A stretch of DNA of 64,000 bases from contig NZ_DS560017.1 of NCBI RefSeq assembly GCF_000154825.1, positions 1-64,000 on the forward strand, given 5' to 3'. The position numbers and the translations under genes are program-made. Below the pieces are notes generated by a model, which was given only the letters and a program-made list of their open reading frames with translations, was not told the DNA's origin and did no database searches. Positions 26,490-36,155 of this stretch are shown in pieces (the first letter of the stretch is position 1; every line of letters begins with the position of its first letter). The DNA is from Anaerofustis stercorihominis DSM 17244 (GTDB lineage: Bacteria > Bacillota > Clostridia > Eubacteriales > Anaerofustaceae).

Positions 26490-27548
26490 CTATGCGGATA
26501 AAACACTTAGAAGATAGTCGTTATTTATTTCTTCTCTTATTCTATCCATATTTTCTTTCATTTTATTTAATTCGTGTTCATCTTTTATAAGCTCTATTAC
26601 TTCATCAGCCAAGTCTGATTTTTTGCTCCATTTTATTTTACCTATATTATTCTTTTCAATGAACCGTGCATTCCCGACTTCCTGCATCAAGAAAGGTTCT
26701 ATTATATAAAGAGGACATGATGTATGGATAGCTTCAAATGTCGTTATCCCTCCTGATTTTGTTATTATCAAATCAGATCTCATCATGTATTCATGGACTT
26801 TGTTTGTGTATCCTACTACATTTACTGACGGAAATTTTGTTTTTATCTTTTGATATAATTCTCTGTTTTTTCCGCATATCAACGTTAGATTTATATTTTC
26901 GTTTTTGTTTAGTCTATATAGTATATCTTCTATTCCCGGGATAAGTCCGAGACCTCCGCCCATTATCAGTATTTCTTTTTTATGTTTTTGTTCTACAGCA
27001 TTGTTGTTTTTGAATGCTTGTCTAACAGGGATCCCGCAGATTTGTATTTTATCTTCTTCTACACCTTTTTGAATAAGTTCATCTTTTGTTTCTTTGCTTC
27101 CCACAAAATACATGTCAGTTTCTTTCCCAAGCCATTCGTTATGAGCTGTTATATCCGTGATATATGTATACAAAGGAATGTTTGATTTCTTTGTTTCTTT
27201 ATACATTGATATATATTTACTTGCTATTGGGATAGTGGAGATAATAAAATCAGTTTCGTACCTGTCTAAAAGGTCATCTACTTTTTTTACCAAAACTTTT
27301 TTTAGCGGCACGGAATTGTTATGATTACCTGCCGTTTTATTTAATAGGTTATATAGAGATGCAAATTTGCTGGTCAGATTATTAAAACCGGAGTAAATCG
27401 TTTTTGAAAATGACGGAAATAAAAAGTCAATTACATCTACGATATAGACTTTATCGTTTTTATTATAAGAAATTATTTCTTCTTTTATTGCTTCGGCTGC
27501 ACTGATATGCCCCATGCCGAAGCGTGCGGTCAATATTAATACATTCAT
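26490..27548 (-). CDS. MGDG synthase-like diacylglycerol glycosyltransferase
   Basis: 352 residues, GT28-like. The N-terminus MNVLILTARFGMGHISAAEA is the MGDG_synth domain signature. The C-terminal half holds MGGGLGLIPGI, ITKSGGITTFEA and PFLMQEVGNARF, the nucleotide-sugar side. Relatives (UgtP/YpfP) make glucosyl- or galactosyl-diacylglycerol, the anchor for lipoteichoic acid. It is the first gene of the unit, with GAGGG before the ATG. Confidence 0.87.
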   Translation of the reverse strand: MNVLILTARFGMGHISAAEAIKEEIISYNKNDKVYIVDVIDFLFPSFSKTIYSGFNNLTSKFASLYNLLNKTAGNHNNSVPLKKVLVKKVDDLLDRYETDFIISTIPIASKYISMYKETKKSNIPLYTYITDITAHNEWLGKETDMYFVGSKETKDELIQKGVEEDKIQICGIPVRQAFKNNNAVEQKHKKEILIMGGGLGLIPGIEDILYRLNKNENINLTLICGKNRELYQKIKTKFPSVNVVGYTNKVHEYMMRSDLIITKSGGITTFEAIHTSCPLYIIEPFLMQEVGNARFIEKNNIGKIKWSKKSDLADEVIELIKDEHELNKMKENMDRIREEINNDYLLSVLSA

Positions 27549-28456
27549 TTTTTCCCTCTTTTCTTCATTTAGAAAAATGCTTTTAAAATATGTTTTCTTA
27601 AATATATCATATAAATTTCACAAAATGGGGGATTTAATAAACATATTACGTAGATTTAATGTAATCTTAATAATTTAAGAAATATTTAAGGGCTTTAATG
27701 TTAAACTTTTATATTTTTTAATCTTACGTTTTATTTTCGTCATTTTTTGCCGGTCAAAGTCTTTGTTAATAGCTTGACACATTTTGTTATATAAATTTAA
27801 AATGCGGTGACTTATTTGATGATATTGATACATTTATCTTAAAAATATTTTCATATAAATCTTAAAGAAAGCCATTTATAAATGAGAATAAATGTTATTA
27901 GATGAAACTCATAAATTTAAAATCGTGTTTCTTTATGTATTAATACACATCTTGATTTATTGAATATAATCTATTTTCAAATGTATAAAAATTAAAATTT
28001 TTCATTTAATTTAAGCAGAGGCTTTTAAATATTTTAAAAATATCTTTGGATTTTGTTATTCGCTCCACCCCTTTTAAATATGGTAAAGATTTATAAAATA
28101 TATATCAATATATATCAATATAGTTAAGAAATACCTAGCCTTAATAAAAAGGATAGTAAATGCCATATACTTTCATATCTACATAATCTATGAGTATTAT
28201 CCGCTTTTTAAAAAACAACAGACCATTATTTATATTGCACTATTATCAATCCTTGCTGATTAGCTTTTAGAGTATTTGAGAATTAATACAAACAAAAGTT
28301 TGTAGAGATACAAGAGGAAAAGACTCTTATGATTTGGCTTATATGGTAAAATCAAAACCATAAAAACAAAGTTGTGAGTCTTTAAACGCTTTTAATGTGA
28401 AGATTTAATGTGTTGTTTTGATTGGTGAGATAAATAGCTATTTAAATTTTATTTTG
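27549..28456. other. 900-bp gene-free interval
   Basis: AT-rich, no supported reading frame. Small structures only: ACAAAC-AAAA-GTTTGT near 28289, and AAAGACTC/GAGTCTTT arms about 60 nt apart near 28320-28385. No match to the dispersed repeat family seen later in the window. Confidence 0.5.
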
Positions 28457-28981
28457 TTAAGTAAAAAATATCATGGATATTATATAAGCGAATATAAATC
28501 CGACAAGGTCGGCAAGAAGACATGCTTTAAAAGCATACCTGATATTTTTTATGTTTTCGCCGGACAGGTATACGTTTAGTACATATAATGTGGTTTCCGT
28601 TGAACCCATCATAACGCTTGCCGCAAGACCGATGAATGAATCGGGGGTGAATACTTTGAATATGTCACACAGTACGGCACTGGCTCCCGAGCCTGAAAGC
28701 GGTCTGAACAACATTAAAGGCAGGAGTTCGCTTTTGAAATGTATAACGCTGCAGGCAGGGGAGAGTATCTTTACGATAAATTCGCTCAGTCCGCTTTCAC
28801 GAAAGACGCTGACGCTTACCGTGAATGCCAAAAGGAACGGAAATATGTTTAAAGTTGTTTTTATCCCTTTTTTAGCTCCTGTGACAAATGTCGCATAAAT
28901 ATCTATGTTTTGCTTGATTCCATAGGTTAAAATCCCCAGTATTATGGCGATTAATACGCCTGATGATATTAAATTTAACAT
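28457..28981 (-). CDS. spmB: Spore maturation protein B
   Basis: 174 residues, a nucleoside-recognition (Gate) domain membrane protein. LFRPLSGSGASAVLCDIF and MMGSTETTLYVLNVY are the SpmB signatures. SpmA and SpmB are needed for dehydration of the spore core in Bacillus and Clostridium. It overlaps spmA by 7 nt. Confidence 0.92.
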   Translation of the reverse strand: MLNLISSGVLIAIILGILTYGIKQNIDIYATFVTGAKKGIKTTLNIFPFLLAFTVSVSVFRESGLSEFIVKILSPACSVIHFKSELLPLMLFRPLSGSGASAVLCDIFKVFTPDSFIGLAASVMMGSTETTLYVLNVYLSGENIKNIRYAFKACLLADLVGFIFAYIISMIFFT

Positions 28982-29556
28982 TTATTGTACCTTTTGAAAA
29001 TTTTTGCTATTATGATTCCCGAAATTGTTGTAAATAGGGTAGATAATAGTATTGGGATAAAAACTATCCCGACATTTGTTGAGCCGTAGGACATCCTATA
29101 GGCGAATATAGATGTGGGAAGGAGCTGAAAACATGTTGTATTTAGTATCAGAAACATAATCATATCGTCATTTAATGTATCTTTTTTATCATTTACTTTA
29201 TTCATTTGGTGCATTGCTTCAATACCAAATGGGGTGGCGGCATTCCCAAGACCGAGGAAATTGGCGGAAAGGTTTAAAATAATGGCATTTATCACTTCCT
29301 TGTTATGTTTTAAGTCTTTAAATAATATATTAATAATGGGTTTGAATAAACTGTTTACCTTATCTATCAATTTGCTTTTTGTGATTATCTCCATCATACC
29401 CATCCAAAAACACATCGTTCCAAGTAATGAAATACATATCTTTACCGTATCCTCTCCCGAAGTTGAAAATGCCTTTGTAACATTTTCAATATTTCCCGTT
29501 GCGACTCCGTAAATCACGGAAATTATAATTATAAAATACCAAATTTTATCTAACAT
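28975..29556 (-). CDS. spmA: Spore maturation protein A
   Basis: 193 residues. LSANFLGLGNAATPFGIEAM is the SpmA hallmark, within a Gate-domain membrane protein. It is upstream of and coupled to spmB, as in other endospore formers. AGGAGG precedes the ATG. Confidence 0.92.
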   Translation of the reverse strand: MLDKIWYFIIIISVIYGVATGNIENVTKAFSTSGEDTVKICISLLGTMCFWMGMMEIITKSKLIDKVNSLFKPIINILFKDLKHNKEVINAIILNLSANFLGLGNAATPFGIEAMHQMNKVNDKKDTLNDDMIMFLILNTTCFQLLPTSIFAYRMSYGSTNVGIVFIPILLSTLFTTISGIIIAKIFKRYNKC

Positions 29557-29588
29557 AAATTCTCTTTTTCCTCCTAAAAACTTAAAAA

Positions 29589-29604
29589 TGTGACATTTGT
29601 CATG
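29589..29604. promoter_or_regulatory. CRP/FNR-type site between spmA and an alcohol dehydrogenase
   Basis: TGTGACATTTGTCATG contains the palindrome TGACA-TT-TGTCA. It shares the 11-mer TGTGACATTTG with a site at 40343-40353 next to the CRP/FNR gene of this window. Confidence 0.5.
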
Positions 29605-29742
29605 TGACTTTTATAAAAATTTAAAATGTAAACTTTTTCAAATTACAAAAGTTTCATTTTTTATATTTTATTCTGCTTGACTTTGTGATATAATCAATTC
29701 ATCGAAAAAATAAAAAAAATTAATTTTAAGGAGAAATAATAA

Positions 29743-30786
29743 ATGGAAGCAGTCGTATTTAGAGGACCAAATGATTTTAGTTTAGAAGAAGTAGAAACAC
29801 CTAAATGTCCCGAAAAAGGTGTGTTAATAAAAGTTGATGCAGTAGGACTTTGCGGTTCTGATATTAGAACATTCTCTTCAGGTCATAAAGATGTTACACC
29901 ACCACATATCTTAGGACATGAAGTTGCCGGTGAAGTTGTGGAAAGTGATAATGCAAATTATCCTGTAGGAGAAAAAGTAGTATTAAATCCGCTTATCAAA
30001 CTTTGCGGAGAATGTTATTTCTGTAAAAACGGTTTAAAGAACCACTGCAGCAATAAAAAAGTACTTGGTACAGAAATGCCGGGAGGATATGCACAATATG
30101 TTGCCCTTCCTGAAGAATGCTGTACGGATGACGGTATCGTAAAAGCTCCGGAAGGATTTAACTTAGATTTAATCCCACTTGCTGAAACACTTTCAAGTGT
30201 ATACTCTACACAAGAATTCGCTAACGTAAAAGAAGGCGATATTGTAGTAGTTATCGGTGCAGGTCCATTAGGAAACTTACATAGTGCAGTTGCAAAAGCA
30301 AGAGGAGCTAAAAAGGTTATCATTTCGGAACCAAGCGAATCAAGACTTGATATGGCAACAAGATTCACAACAACAGATGATTTCGTAAACCCACAATATG
30401 GTGATTTACATGACTTCGTAATGCAGGAAACAGAAGGTGTTGGTGCTGACGTAGTTATCACAGCTTGTCCTGTAGGCTCTGTTCAAGTAGAGGCTACACA
30501 CTTACTTAAACCAAGAGGAAAAGTTATTCTTTTCGGAGGTCTTCCAAAAGATAACTGTCACGTAGCATTTGACTCTAACTTGATCCATTACCAAGAATTA
30601 GTTCTTTACGGCGGATATGCTTATGCTCCTGAAGTATTTGCTAAAGCTGTTGAACTTATTACATCAGGTCAAATTGATGCAAGCCAATTCGTAACACACG
30701 TAATACCTCTAAGAGACATCAAAAAAGGTATCGATTTAGTTAAAACAGGTGAAGCTATTAAAGTAGTTTTGAAACCTTGGGAATAA
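29743..30786 (+). CDS. Zinc-dependent medium-chain alcohol/polyol dehydrogenase, copy 1
   Basis: 347 residues. The catalytic zinc site is Cys37 in GLCGSD with LGHE (His59, Glu60). Structural zinc Cys are at 88, 91, 94 and 102 (LCGECYFCKN, NHC). The Rossmann site is VVIGAGPLGNLHSA. The family oxidises sorbitol, threonine, galactitol-1-phosphate and similar substrates; the exact substrate is not visible. A close paralogue, about three quarters identical by eye, lies at 57988-59031. AAGGAGA precedes the ATG. Confidence 0.88.
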   Translation: MEAVVFRGPNDFSLEEVETPKCPEKGVLIKVDAVGLCGSDIRTFSSGHKDVTPPHILGHEVAGEVVESDNANYPVGEKVVLNPLIKLCGECYFCKNGLKNHCSNKKVLGTEMPGGYAQYVALPEECCTDDGIVKAPEGFNLDLIPLAETLSSVYSTQEFANVKEGDIVVVIGAGPLGNLHSAVAKARGAKKVIISEPSESRLDMATRFTTTDDFVNPQYGDLHDFVMQETEGVGADVVITACPVGSVQVEATHLLKPRGKVILFGGLPKDNCHVAFDSNLIHYQELVLYGGYAYAPEVFAKAVELITSGQIDASQFVTHVIPLRDIKKGIDLVKTGEAIKVVLKPWE

Positions 30787-30800
30787 TACATATATTCTTT

Positions 30801-30831
30801 AAAAGAACCGCTTAACGCGGTTCTTTTTTAT
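30801..30831 (+). terminator. Terminator of alcohol dehydrogenase 1
   Basis: AAAAGAACCGC-TTAAC-GCGGTTCTTTT plus Ts. Confidence 0.88.
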
Positions 30832-30854
30832 TCCTTTGTATAAAGAATAAATAC

Positions 30855-31130
30855 CAATGGGGCTCTGCTTTAATACTCCTTCTAAGGGACTGAGTACCTT
30901 ATATCCACCTTCTGCAAGGCTCAGTCTTGTTATAAAGATGAAAATATAACTTAATGAAAACTCGCAGATATTCCTTCATAAATCCGCTGCACAGAAAACT
31001 AAGAAATCGTGTTGTTTAATGTGCTAAGGCACATCCGGATTAAAATCCGGCTCATTTTTAAAATGTGTAAACAGTCAAATTCTTTCACTGAATCGCCTTG
31101 ATGGTTTTTACGCTTCTCAATGTAACTGTT
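30855..31130 (+). repeat. Degenerate copy of the dispersed intergenic element
   Basis: Starts AATGGGGCTCTGCTTTAA (compare AAGGGGCTCTGCCCCTTA elsewhere). It later contains CACTGAATCGCCTTGATGG, matching the conserved CCACTCAATCGCCGTGGTGG block. It is decayed, so the ends are uncertain. Confidence 0.45.
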
Positions 31131-31328
31131 AACTATTTCGAAGAAATAGGCGTATTTTTTTATAAATACGATTATCCGATAAGATGATAAAGAATATGAA
31201 CAAATTTGCTTTAGCAGTATTTGTGAATTATTAAGAAGTCCTGCCAGCGTTTCTTGGAAGAGAATCTATCTCATTCTTCTTATCAAAAAAGTTTTATCGT
31301 ATTTTAAATATAAAACTTTCTAGTTATA

Positions 31329-31400
31329 TGGGTTAGGTTAGCGACTTTTTTACAAAATGCGGGTAACATTTCGTAGAAAATCCAGTTGCATTATATTTTC
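31329..31400 (-). repeat. Partial dispersed element
   Basis: Reverse strand reads AACTGGATTTTCTACGAAAT, then a TTACCCGCATTTTGT segment and AGTCGCTAACC. This is the 3' half of the dispersed element. Confidence 0.65.
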
Positions 31401-31654
31401 TGCGACGTTTGAGTTTAGTCATTTTTTAATCAATGTTAAGATTTTATTTGATTTGAATATACAGCGTACGCAAAATAGTATTATTAAGTTTATACAAGAA
31501 ATATTAGTGAATAATTTCCTTATTTTATTTCTGTCATAGAGTTTTAATACTATAGTTGTTAAAACTGAGTAAATATAAGAGTATTATATTAATATAGTAG
31601 TTAATTTTTTATGTAAATAGCGGGTGAATAAATTATGTAAGTTAAAGATTTCTT

Positions 31655-31735
31655 TTGGTAAAGGCTTTAGCACCACACAGTGGGAGACTTTTTCCTTTTG
31701 GCTTTGGAAAAAATATGGTCACCCTTTATAGCGAA
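31655..31735 (-). repeat. Variant dispersed element
   Basis: Reverse strand has GGGTGACCATATTTTTTCC, AAAGCC, an A-rich arm, GTCTCCCACTG and GTGGTGCTAAAGCC. This aligns with the element after 54901. Confidence 0.5.
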
Positions 31736-31750
31736 ATCTAAAATTAACCA

Positions 31751-31800
31751 TTGACAAAAAAGACTTATAAGTATATCATATAAACATACTAGCGGTATGT
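31751..31800 (+). promoter_or_regulatory. tetR promoter with operator
   Basis: TTGACA (31751-31756), 17 nt, TATCAT (31774-31779). The operator ACATAC-TAGCG-GTATGT (31784-31800) covers the predicted start site. Confidence 0.8.
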
Positions 31801-31820
31801 ATGGAGGTTATGTATAAATA

Positions 31821-32465
31821 ATGTCAAGAAATAAACATCCCGAAGTTACGGTAAACAGAATAATTGATGCGGCTTATAAACTTTTTTCAACTAAAGGTTA
31901 CGAAGGTACATCTATTCAGGATATAATTGATGAACTGGGGGATCTGAGCAAGGGCGCCATATATCATCACTTTTCTTCAAAGGAAGAAATATTTGAAGCT
32001 GTCAGTGATAAAGTTTACAAGTTAAGTGAAAAGGAAGCTATGGAGGCTATTGAAGACAATAGTTTGTCGGGTCTTGAAAAGATAAGGACCTTGATTTTGG
32101 TTTCTATTACAAGCTCTGTTCATCTGCCTTTTATAGCGGCTTCGCCGGATATTTTACAAAATCCTAAATTTCTTGTTCAGCATTTATATACTTCTCTGAA
32201 TGATGTAGCACCAAACATACTAAAGCCCATAATAGAAGAGGGGATAGAGGACGGCTCCATAAAGGGAGAAAATCCGAAAATAATGGCGGAAGTTTTGATA
32301 TTACTTCTTAATATCTGGATGGATCCTGCGGTGATCCATTATACTAAAGATGAATTTACCGACAGAGTGTTATTCTTAAAAGATTTGCTTAAAAGTATGG
32401 GAATGGATATTGTAAATGAAGATATGATGAACAAACTTGATGTGTTCAGAAATATATTAAGTTAA
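31821..32465 (+). CDS. TetR family transcriptional repressor
   Basis: 214 residues. The N-terminal TetR helix-turn-helix is clear (IIDAAYKLFSTKGYEGTSIQ, LSKGAIYHHFSSKEEIFEAV). The C-terminal ligand domain is helical. A palindrome at its own promoter and a second similar one before the MFS gene indicate self-regulation and control of the efflux pump. Confidence 0.9.
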   Translation: MSRNKHPEVTVNRIIDAAYKLFSTKGYEGTSIQDIIDELGDLSKGAIYHHFSSKEEIFEAVSDKVYKLSEKEAMEAIEDNSLSGLEKIRTLILVSITSSVHLPFIAASPDILQNPKFLVQHLYTSLNDVAPNILKPIIEEGIEDGSIKGENPKIMAEVLILLLNIWMDPAVIHYTKDEFTDRVLFLKDLLKSMGMDIVNEDMMNKLDVFRNILS

Positions 32466-32471
32466 ATATTG

Positions 32472-32521
32472 CTGCCTGAGGGCAGTTTATTTAAAAAGAT
32501 TTACATACCGACGGTTGGTAT
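32472..32521 (+). promoter_or_regulatory. Hairpin and second TetR operator before the MFS gene
   Basis: CTGCC-TGAG-GGCAG (32472-32485) is a weak terminator-like hairpin. ACATACCGACGGTTGGTAT (32503-32521) matches the operator at 31784 in sequence and half-site spacing. Confidence 0.65.
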
Positions 32522-32553
32522 TAAAATGAAAATAACTTACGAAAGGATAACAA

Positions 32554-33801
32554 ATGAAACAGCAAAAATTATTTTCAAAAGATTTTACTTTAATAGTAAT
32601 AGGGCAGATAATATCACTTTTCGGAAATGCTATATTAAGATTTGCACTTCCGCTTTATTTGCTTAACAAGACAGGTTCACCTTCATTATTTGCCACGGTG
32701 TCCGCATGTGCTTTTATTCCTATGATAGTGCTTTCTCCCATAGGAGGGATAGTTGCGGACAGGGTGAACAAGAGGAATGTCATGGTGATACTGGATTTTG
32801 CCACGAGCTTACTCATGTTATTATTTACGTTTCTATTCGGCAGTGTAAATATGATAGTTTTATTTATAGTGACTTTGATGTTGCTTTACGGTATTGCAGG
32901 GGCTTATCAGCCATCCGTGCAGGCGAGTATACCTTCACTTATGGATGATGAAAATCTTATTAGTGCGAATGCGATAATAAACCAAATCAATTCTCTTTCA
33001 AGCCTTATCGGTCCGGTCGCAGGGGGTGCTCTTTATGGGTTTTTCGGATTAAAACCGATACTTATAATAAGTATAATATGCTTTTTATTTTCCGCTGTAA
33101 TGGAAATATTCATCAAGATACCTTTTGAAAAAAGGGAAGATACGGATGGTATTTTCAATATAGTAAAAAAGGATTTGAGTGAAAGCGGGGGATTTATAAA
33201 GAATGATAAGCCTATAATCGGTAAAGTGATAATTATAGTTTGTGCTTTCAATTTATTTTTAAGTTCTCTTATAATAGTCGGTCTTCCGGTAATCATAACT
33301 CAGGCTCTTGATTTCTCCGAGACGGTATCATCTCAGCTTTACGGTATCGCACAGGGTATCACTGCACTGGGAGGGCTGGCGGGAGGTATCCTGACTGCTA
33401 CCAAATTTAAGGGATTTGAAATGGAAAAGTGTCATGTACTCCTTTCATGGGCTGCGATTTTGCTTATACCGATAGCGCTTTCGATGATGTTAGGATTGTC
33501 AGATATATTTATTTATGCGGTAATATTGGTGTCGGTCTTCTTGATCATGACTTTTGCGACTATATTTACCATAAAAGCAATGACTTTTTTGCAGATAGTG
33601 ACTCCTAACTATTTGATAGGAAAGATGATTTCACTCGTTATGTGCCTTTCTATGTGTTCTCAGCCGCTGGGACAGGTGATATATGGGTTTTTGTTTCAAA
33701 ACTTCATGACTAACAGCTATATTGTTATCTTTATAGGTGCTGTAATGAGTTTACTTATAGGTCTTGCTTCCAAGAAAGTATTTTCTGTTATCAACGATTA
33801 G
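32554..33801 (+). CDS. MFS efflux transporter (MefA-like)
   Basis: 415 residues, twelve predicted helices. The family motif A variant GGIVADRVNKRNVMV lies after helix 2. Overall it resembles macrolide/drug exporters of the MFS (LFGNAILRFALPLYLLNKTG, ATIFTIKAMTFLQIVTP). Regulation by the upstream TetR protein suggests export of a toxic compound. AAAGGA precedes the ATG. Confidence 0.87.
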   Translation: MKQQKLFSKDFTLIVIGQIISLFGNAILRFALPLYLLNKTGSPSLFATVSACAFIPMIVLSPIGGIVADRVNKRNVMVILDFATSLLMLLFTFLFGSVNMIVLFIVTLMLLYGIAGAYQPSVQASIPSLMDDENLISANAIINQINSLSSLIGPVAGGALYGFFGLKPILIISIICFLFSAVMEIFIKIPFEKREDTDGIFNIVKKDLSESGGFIKNDKPIIGKVIIIVCAFNLFLSSLIIVGLPVIITQALDFSETVSSQLYGIAQGITALGGLAGGILTATKFKGFEMEKCHVLLSWAAILLIPIALSMMLGLSDIFIYAVILVSVFLIMTFATIFTIKAMTFLQIVTPNYLIGKMISLVMCLSMCSQPLGQVIYGFLFQNFMTNSYIVIFIGAVMSLLIGLASKKVFSVIND

Positions 33802-34365
33802 GATGATAGGGTGGTGCTAATAAAGCTGTAGTGTTTTGAGCGTTCCGGAATAAAAAGTTTTAATATTTTAATTTTGTTAATATGAAAATGACCGAGCAAA
33901 TTTAATAAATTTAACACTAAAAAATTTTAAATAATTATTTTTATAAATACATTATTATTATCCATATAATAAAAGATAGTATGATGTTGGATTTAAAAAA
34001 ATTGAATTTAGTTTATCTATATTTATGAATAGCAGAAATAAAACTAATAATTATTTCTTTGATATTTGATTCATAATAACCTTAAAAACAATGCTGCTTA
34101 TGAGATTAAAGATTTTTATATATTTTATTTATCAATTATATTTTTTAACAGTGATAAGAAAGATTTTCCTTGTATTTTAGAGAAGAGATATTTTATTATT
34201 AAAATAAATGATATATAGGTAATAGTTTTTTAATTTAAAATTTATGTTAAAAGTTTGTTCATATAACAAATTATAATGGTAAAGAAATTCTTTACGAATA
34301 ATGAAAATATAAAATCATTTGTTATAATACTTTGGTAGCTGATAAAACATTAGCGGAGGTATCGA
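33802..34365. other. 560-bp interval without a gene
   Basis: Very AT-rich, with no supported reading frame or recognisable RNA. A TATAAT-like box (TTGTTATAAT, ending near 34327) may start the ferredoxin-nitroreductase transcript. Confidence 0.4.
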
Positions 34366-35136
34366 ATGAAACATATGATTGAAGTTGATGAAAATAAATG
34401 TATAGGCTGCGGACTGTGTAAAAGGGATTGTCCGACTGCAAACATCAAGCTGGAAGATAAGAAGGCAAAGATAATTACAATGGAATGTTTGTACTGCGGT
34501 CACTGCGAAGCTATTTGTCCTAAAAATGCAATAATACTTACGGGATTTGATGAAAAATCAGAGCAGTACAATGAACAAGTTAGATTAAATCCAAAAGAAC
34601 TTATGGATGCGATAAAGACCAGAAGAAGTATACGTAATTTTAAAAATAAAGAGATACCAAAAGAAATTATAGAAGATATTATCGAAGCGGGGAGATTTGC
34701 TCCAACGGGTAAAAATGCTCAAAATGTTTCTTTTATTGTACTTGAAAAAGATAAAAAGAGATTCGAGAAAATAGCGGTGTCATTATTTAAAAAAATCACT
34801 AAAATACTTAAGCCTTTTTCCAAAGAAGTCTCAAGGGTTAAAATAGACGAAGATTTCTTTTTTAAAAAAGCACCTGCCATTATCCTTATAGTATCAAAAG
34901 ATAAAGTTAACGGTTCTTTAGCTGCTGAGAATATGGCTTTCATGGCAGAAGCGTACGGATTGGGTGTTCTTTTCAGCGGATTTTTTGCTATGGCGGTAAA
35001 TAACAGCAGAAAATTAAGAAAAGAACTGGGGCTTAAAAGAAAAGACAGAGCAGTGACAGCGTTGGTTTTGGGATATGCCAATGTAAAATATCATAGGACA
35101 ACATTTAAAGAACCTGCTAAAGTTAGAAGATTTTAA
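34366..35136 (+). CDS. Ferredoxin-nitroreductase fusion
   Basis: 256 residues. Residues 1-60 hold two [4Fe-4S] motifs, [11 protein letters not shown] and [14 protein letters not shown]. Residues about 75-256 are an FMN nitroreductase domain ([40 protein letters not shown]). Such fusions use reduced ferredoxin directly to reduce nitro compounds or flavins. GGAGG precedes the ATG. Monocistronic. Confidence 0.92.
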   Translation: MKHMIEVDENKCIGCGLCKRDCPTANIKLEDKKAKIITMECLYCGHCEAICPKNAIILTGFDEKSEQYNEQVRLNPKELMDAIKTRRSIRNFKNKEIPKEIIEDIIEAGRFAPTGKNAQNVSFIVLEKDKKRFEKIAVSLFKKITKILKPFSKEVSRVKIDEDFFFKKAPAIILIVSKDKVNGSLAAENMAFMAEAYGLGVLFSGFFAMAVNNSRKLRKELGLKRKDRAVTALVLGYANVKYHRTTFKEPAKVRRF

Positions 35137-35166
35137 AGTAATATATGATAAATTATATATTTAAAT

Positions 35167-35193
35167 AAAAAAAGGGATAGCTATCCCTTTTTA
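35167..35193. terminator. Bidirectional terminator
   Basis: Perfect palindrome AAAAAGGGATAG/CTATCCCTTTTT between convergent genes. Confidence 0.88.
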
Positions 35194-36033
35194 ATGTATA
35201 CCTGATAAAAATTCCACTGTTTCGGGGTCGTAATGATTTATAAACAGACTTTCTTTTTTATCCAATGTTTTGATTAAATTCATGTCATCATCCGATAGTT
35301 GGAAATCAAACACATCGAAGTTTTCTTTCATCCTTTCTTTATGTGTGGATTTGGGAATAACAATAACTCCATTTTGTATTAAAAATCTTAGTGCTGTCTG
35401 AGCAATGGATTTATTGTATTTTTTTCCGATTTCTTTTAATACTTCGTTGGAAAACATATTGTTTTTGCCTTCTGCGAAGGATCCCCAAGCTTCTATTTGA
35501 ACATTATATTTTTTCATTATTTCATGAGCTTCCGTCTGCTGATTGAATGGGTGTGTTTCCACTTGATTTATCATAGGTGTTATTTCATTGAATTTAATCA
35601 AATCCACTAGTCTGTCAGGGTAAAAATTGCTGACGCCAATCGCCTTTAATTTACCTTCTTTATAAGCTTCTTCCATAGCTCTGTATGTTCCGTAGTAATC
35701 TGAAAAAGGCTGATGTATGAGCATTAAGTCTATGTAGTTGCTTTTTAATTTATTCAATGACTCTTCGATTGACGCTTTTGCTTTTTCATATCCTGCATTG
35801 GATATCCATACTTTTGAAGTTATGAATAAATCTTCTCTTTTTACTCCCGATTTTTCCACTGCATTTCCCACCGCTTCTTCGTTAAAGTATGCCTGTGCGG
35901 TGTCTATCAATCTGTATCCCGTATCTATTGCATCTATAACACATCTTTCACATTCTTTATGGTCGGGGATTTGATATACTCCGTATCCGAGTATCGGCAT
36001 TTTTAAATCGTTATTTAATGTTACATATTCCAT
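35191..36033 (-). CDS. Aldo/keto reductase
   Basis: 280 residues from the ATG at 36033, preceded by AAGGAG 6 nt away. A ten-codon upstream extension lacks a site. AKR signatures are GYRLIDTAQAYFNEEAVG (Asp, Tyr), LFITSKVWI (Lys), LMLIHQPF (His) and a C-terminal IPKSTHKERMKEN coenzyme site for NADPH. It reduces aldehydes or ketones. It is divergent from a MerR regulator and has a 19-bp-spacer promoter. Confidence 0.92.
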   Translation of the reverse strand: MEYVTLNNDLKMPILGYGVYQIPDHKECERCVIDAIDTGYRLIDTAQAYFNEEAVGNAVEKSGVKREDLFITSKVWISNAGYEKAKASIEESLNKLKSNYIDLMLIHQPFSDYYGTYRAMEEAYKEGKLKAIGVSNFYPDRLVDLIKFNEITPMINQVETHPFNQQTEAHEIMKKYNVQIEAWGSFAEGKNNMFSNEVLKEIGKKYNKSIAQTALRFLIQNGVIVIPKSTHKERMKENFDVFDFQLSDDDMNLIKTLDKKESLFINHYDPETVEFLSGIH

Positions 36034-36097
36034 TTTTATTCTCCTTAAAATAATACTTTTCACTTAATTTACATTTAATAATATAAGTGATATAATG

Positions 36098-36128
36098 ACT
36101 TTACTACCTTAGAGTAACTCTAAGTCAA
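36098..36128 (-). promoter_or_regulatory. MerR-type promoter of the aldo/keto reductase
   Basis: On the minus strand TTGACT (36128-36123), 19-nt spacer, TAAAGT (36103-36098). The spacer overlaps the palindrome CTTAGAGTAACTCTAAG (36108-36124). A 19-bp spacer with the operator inside is characteristic of MerR-activated promoters. Confidence 0.85.
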
Positions 36129-36155
36129 TACTTTTTTTAAAAAAGGAGAAAAATT

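Noticed and set aside
31357-31539. 60-residue reading frame
   Set aside because: It begins inside a dispersed element, has no ribosome site and a composition like translated AT-rich spacer.
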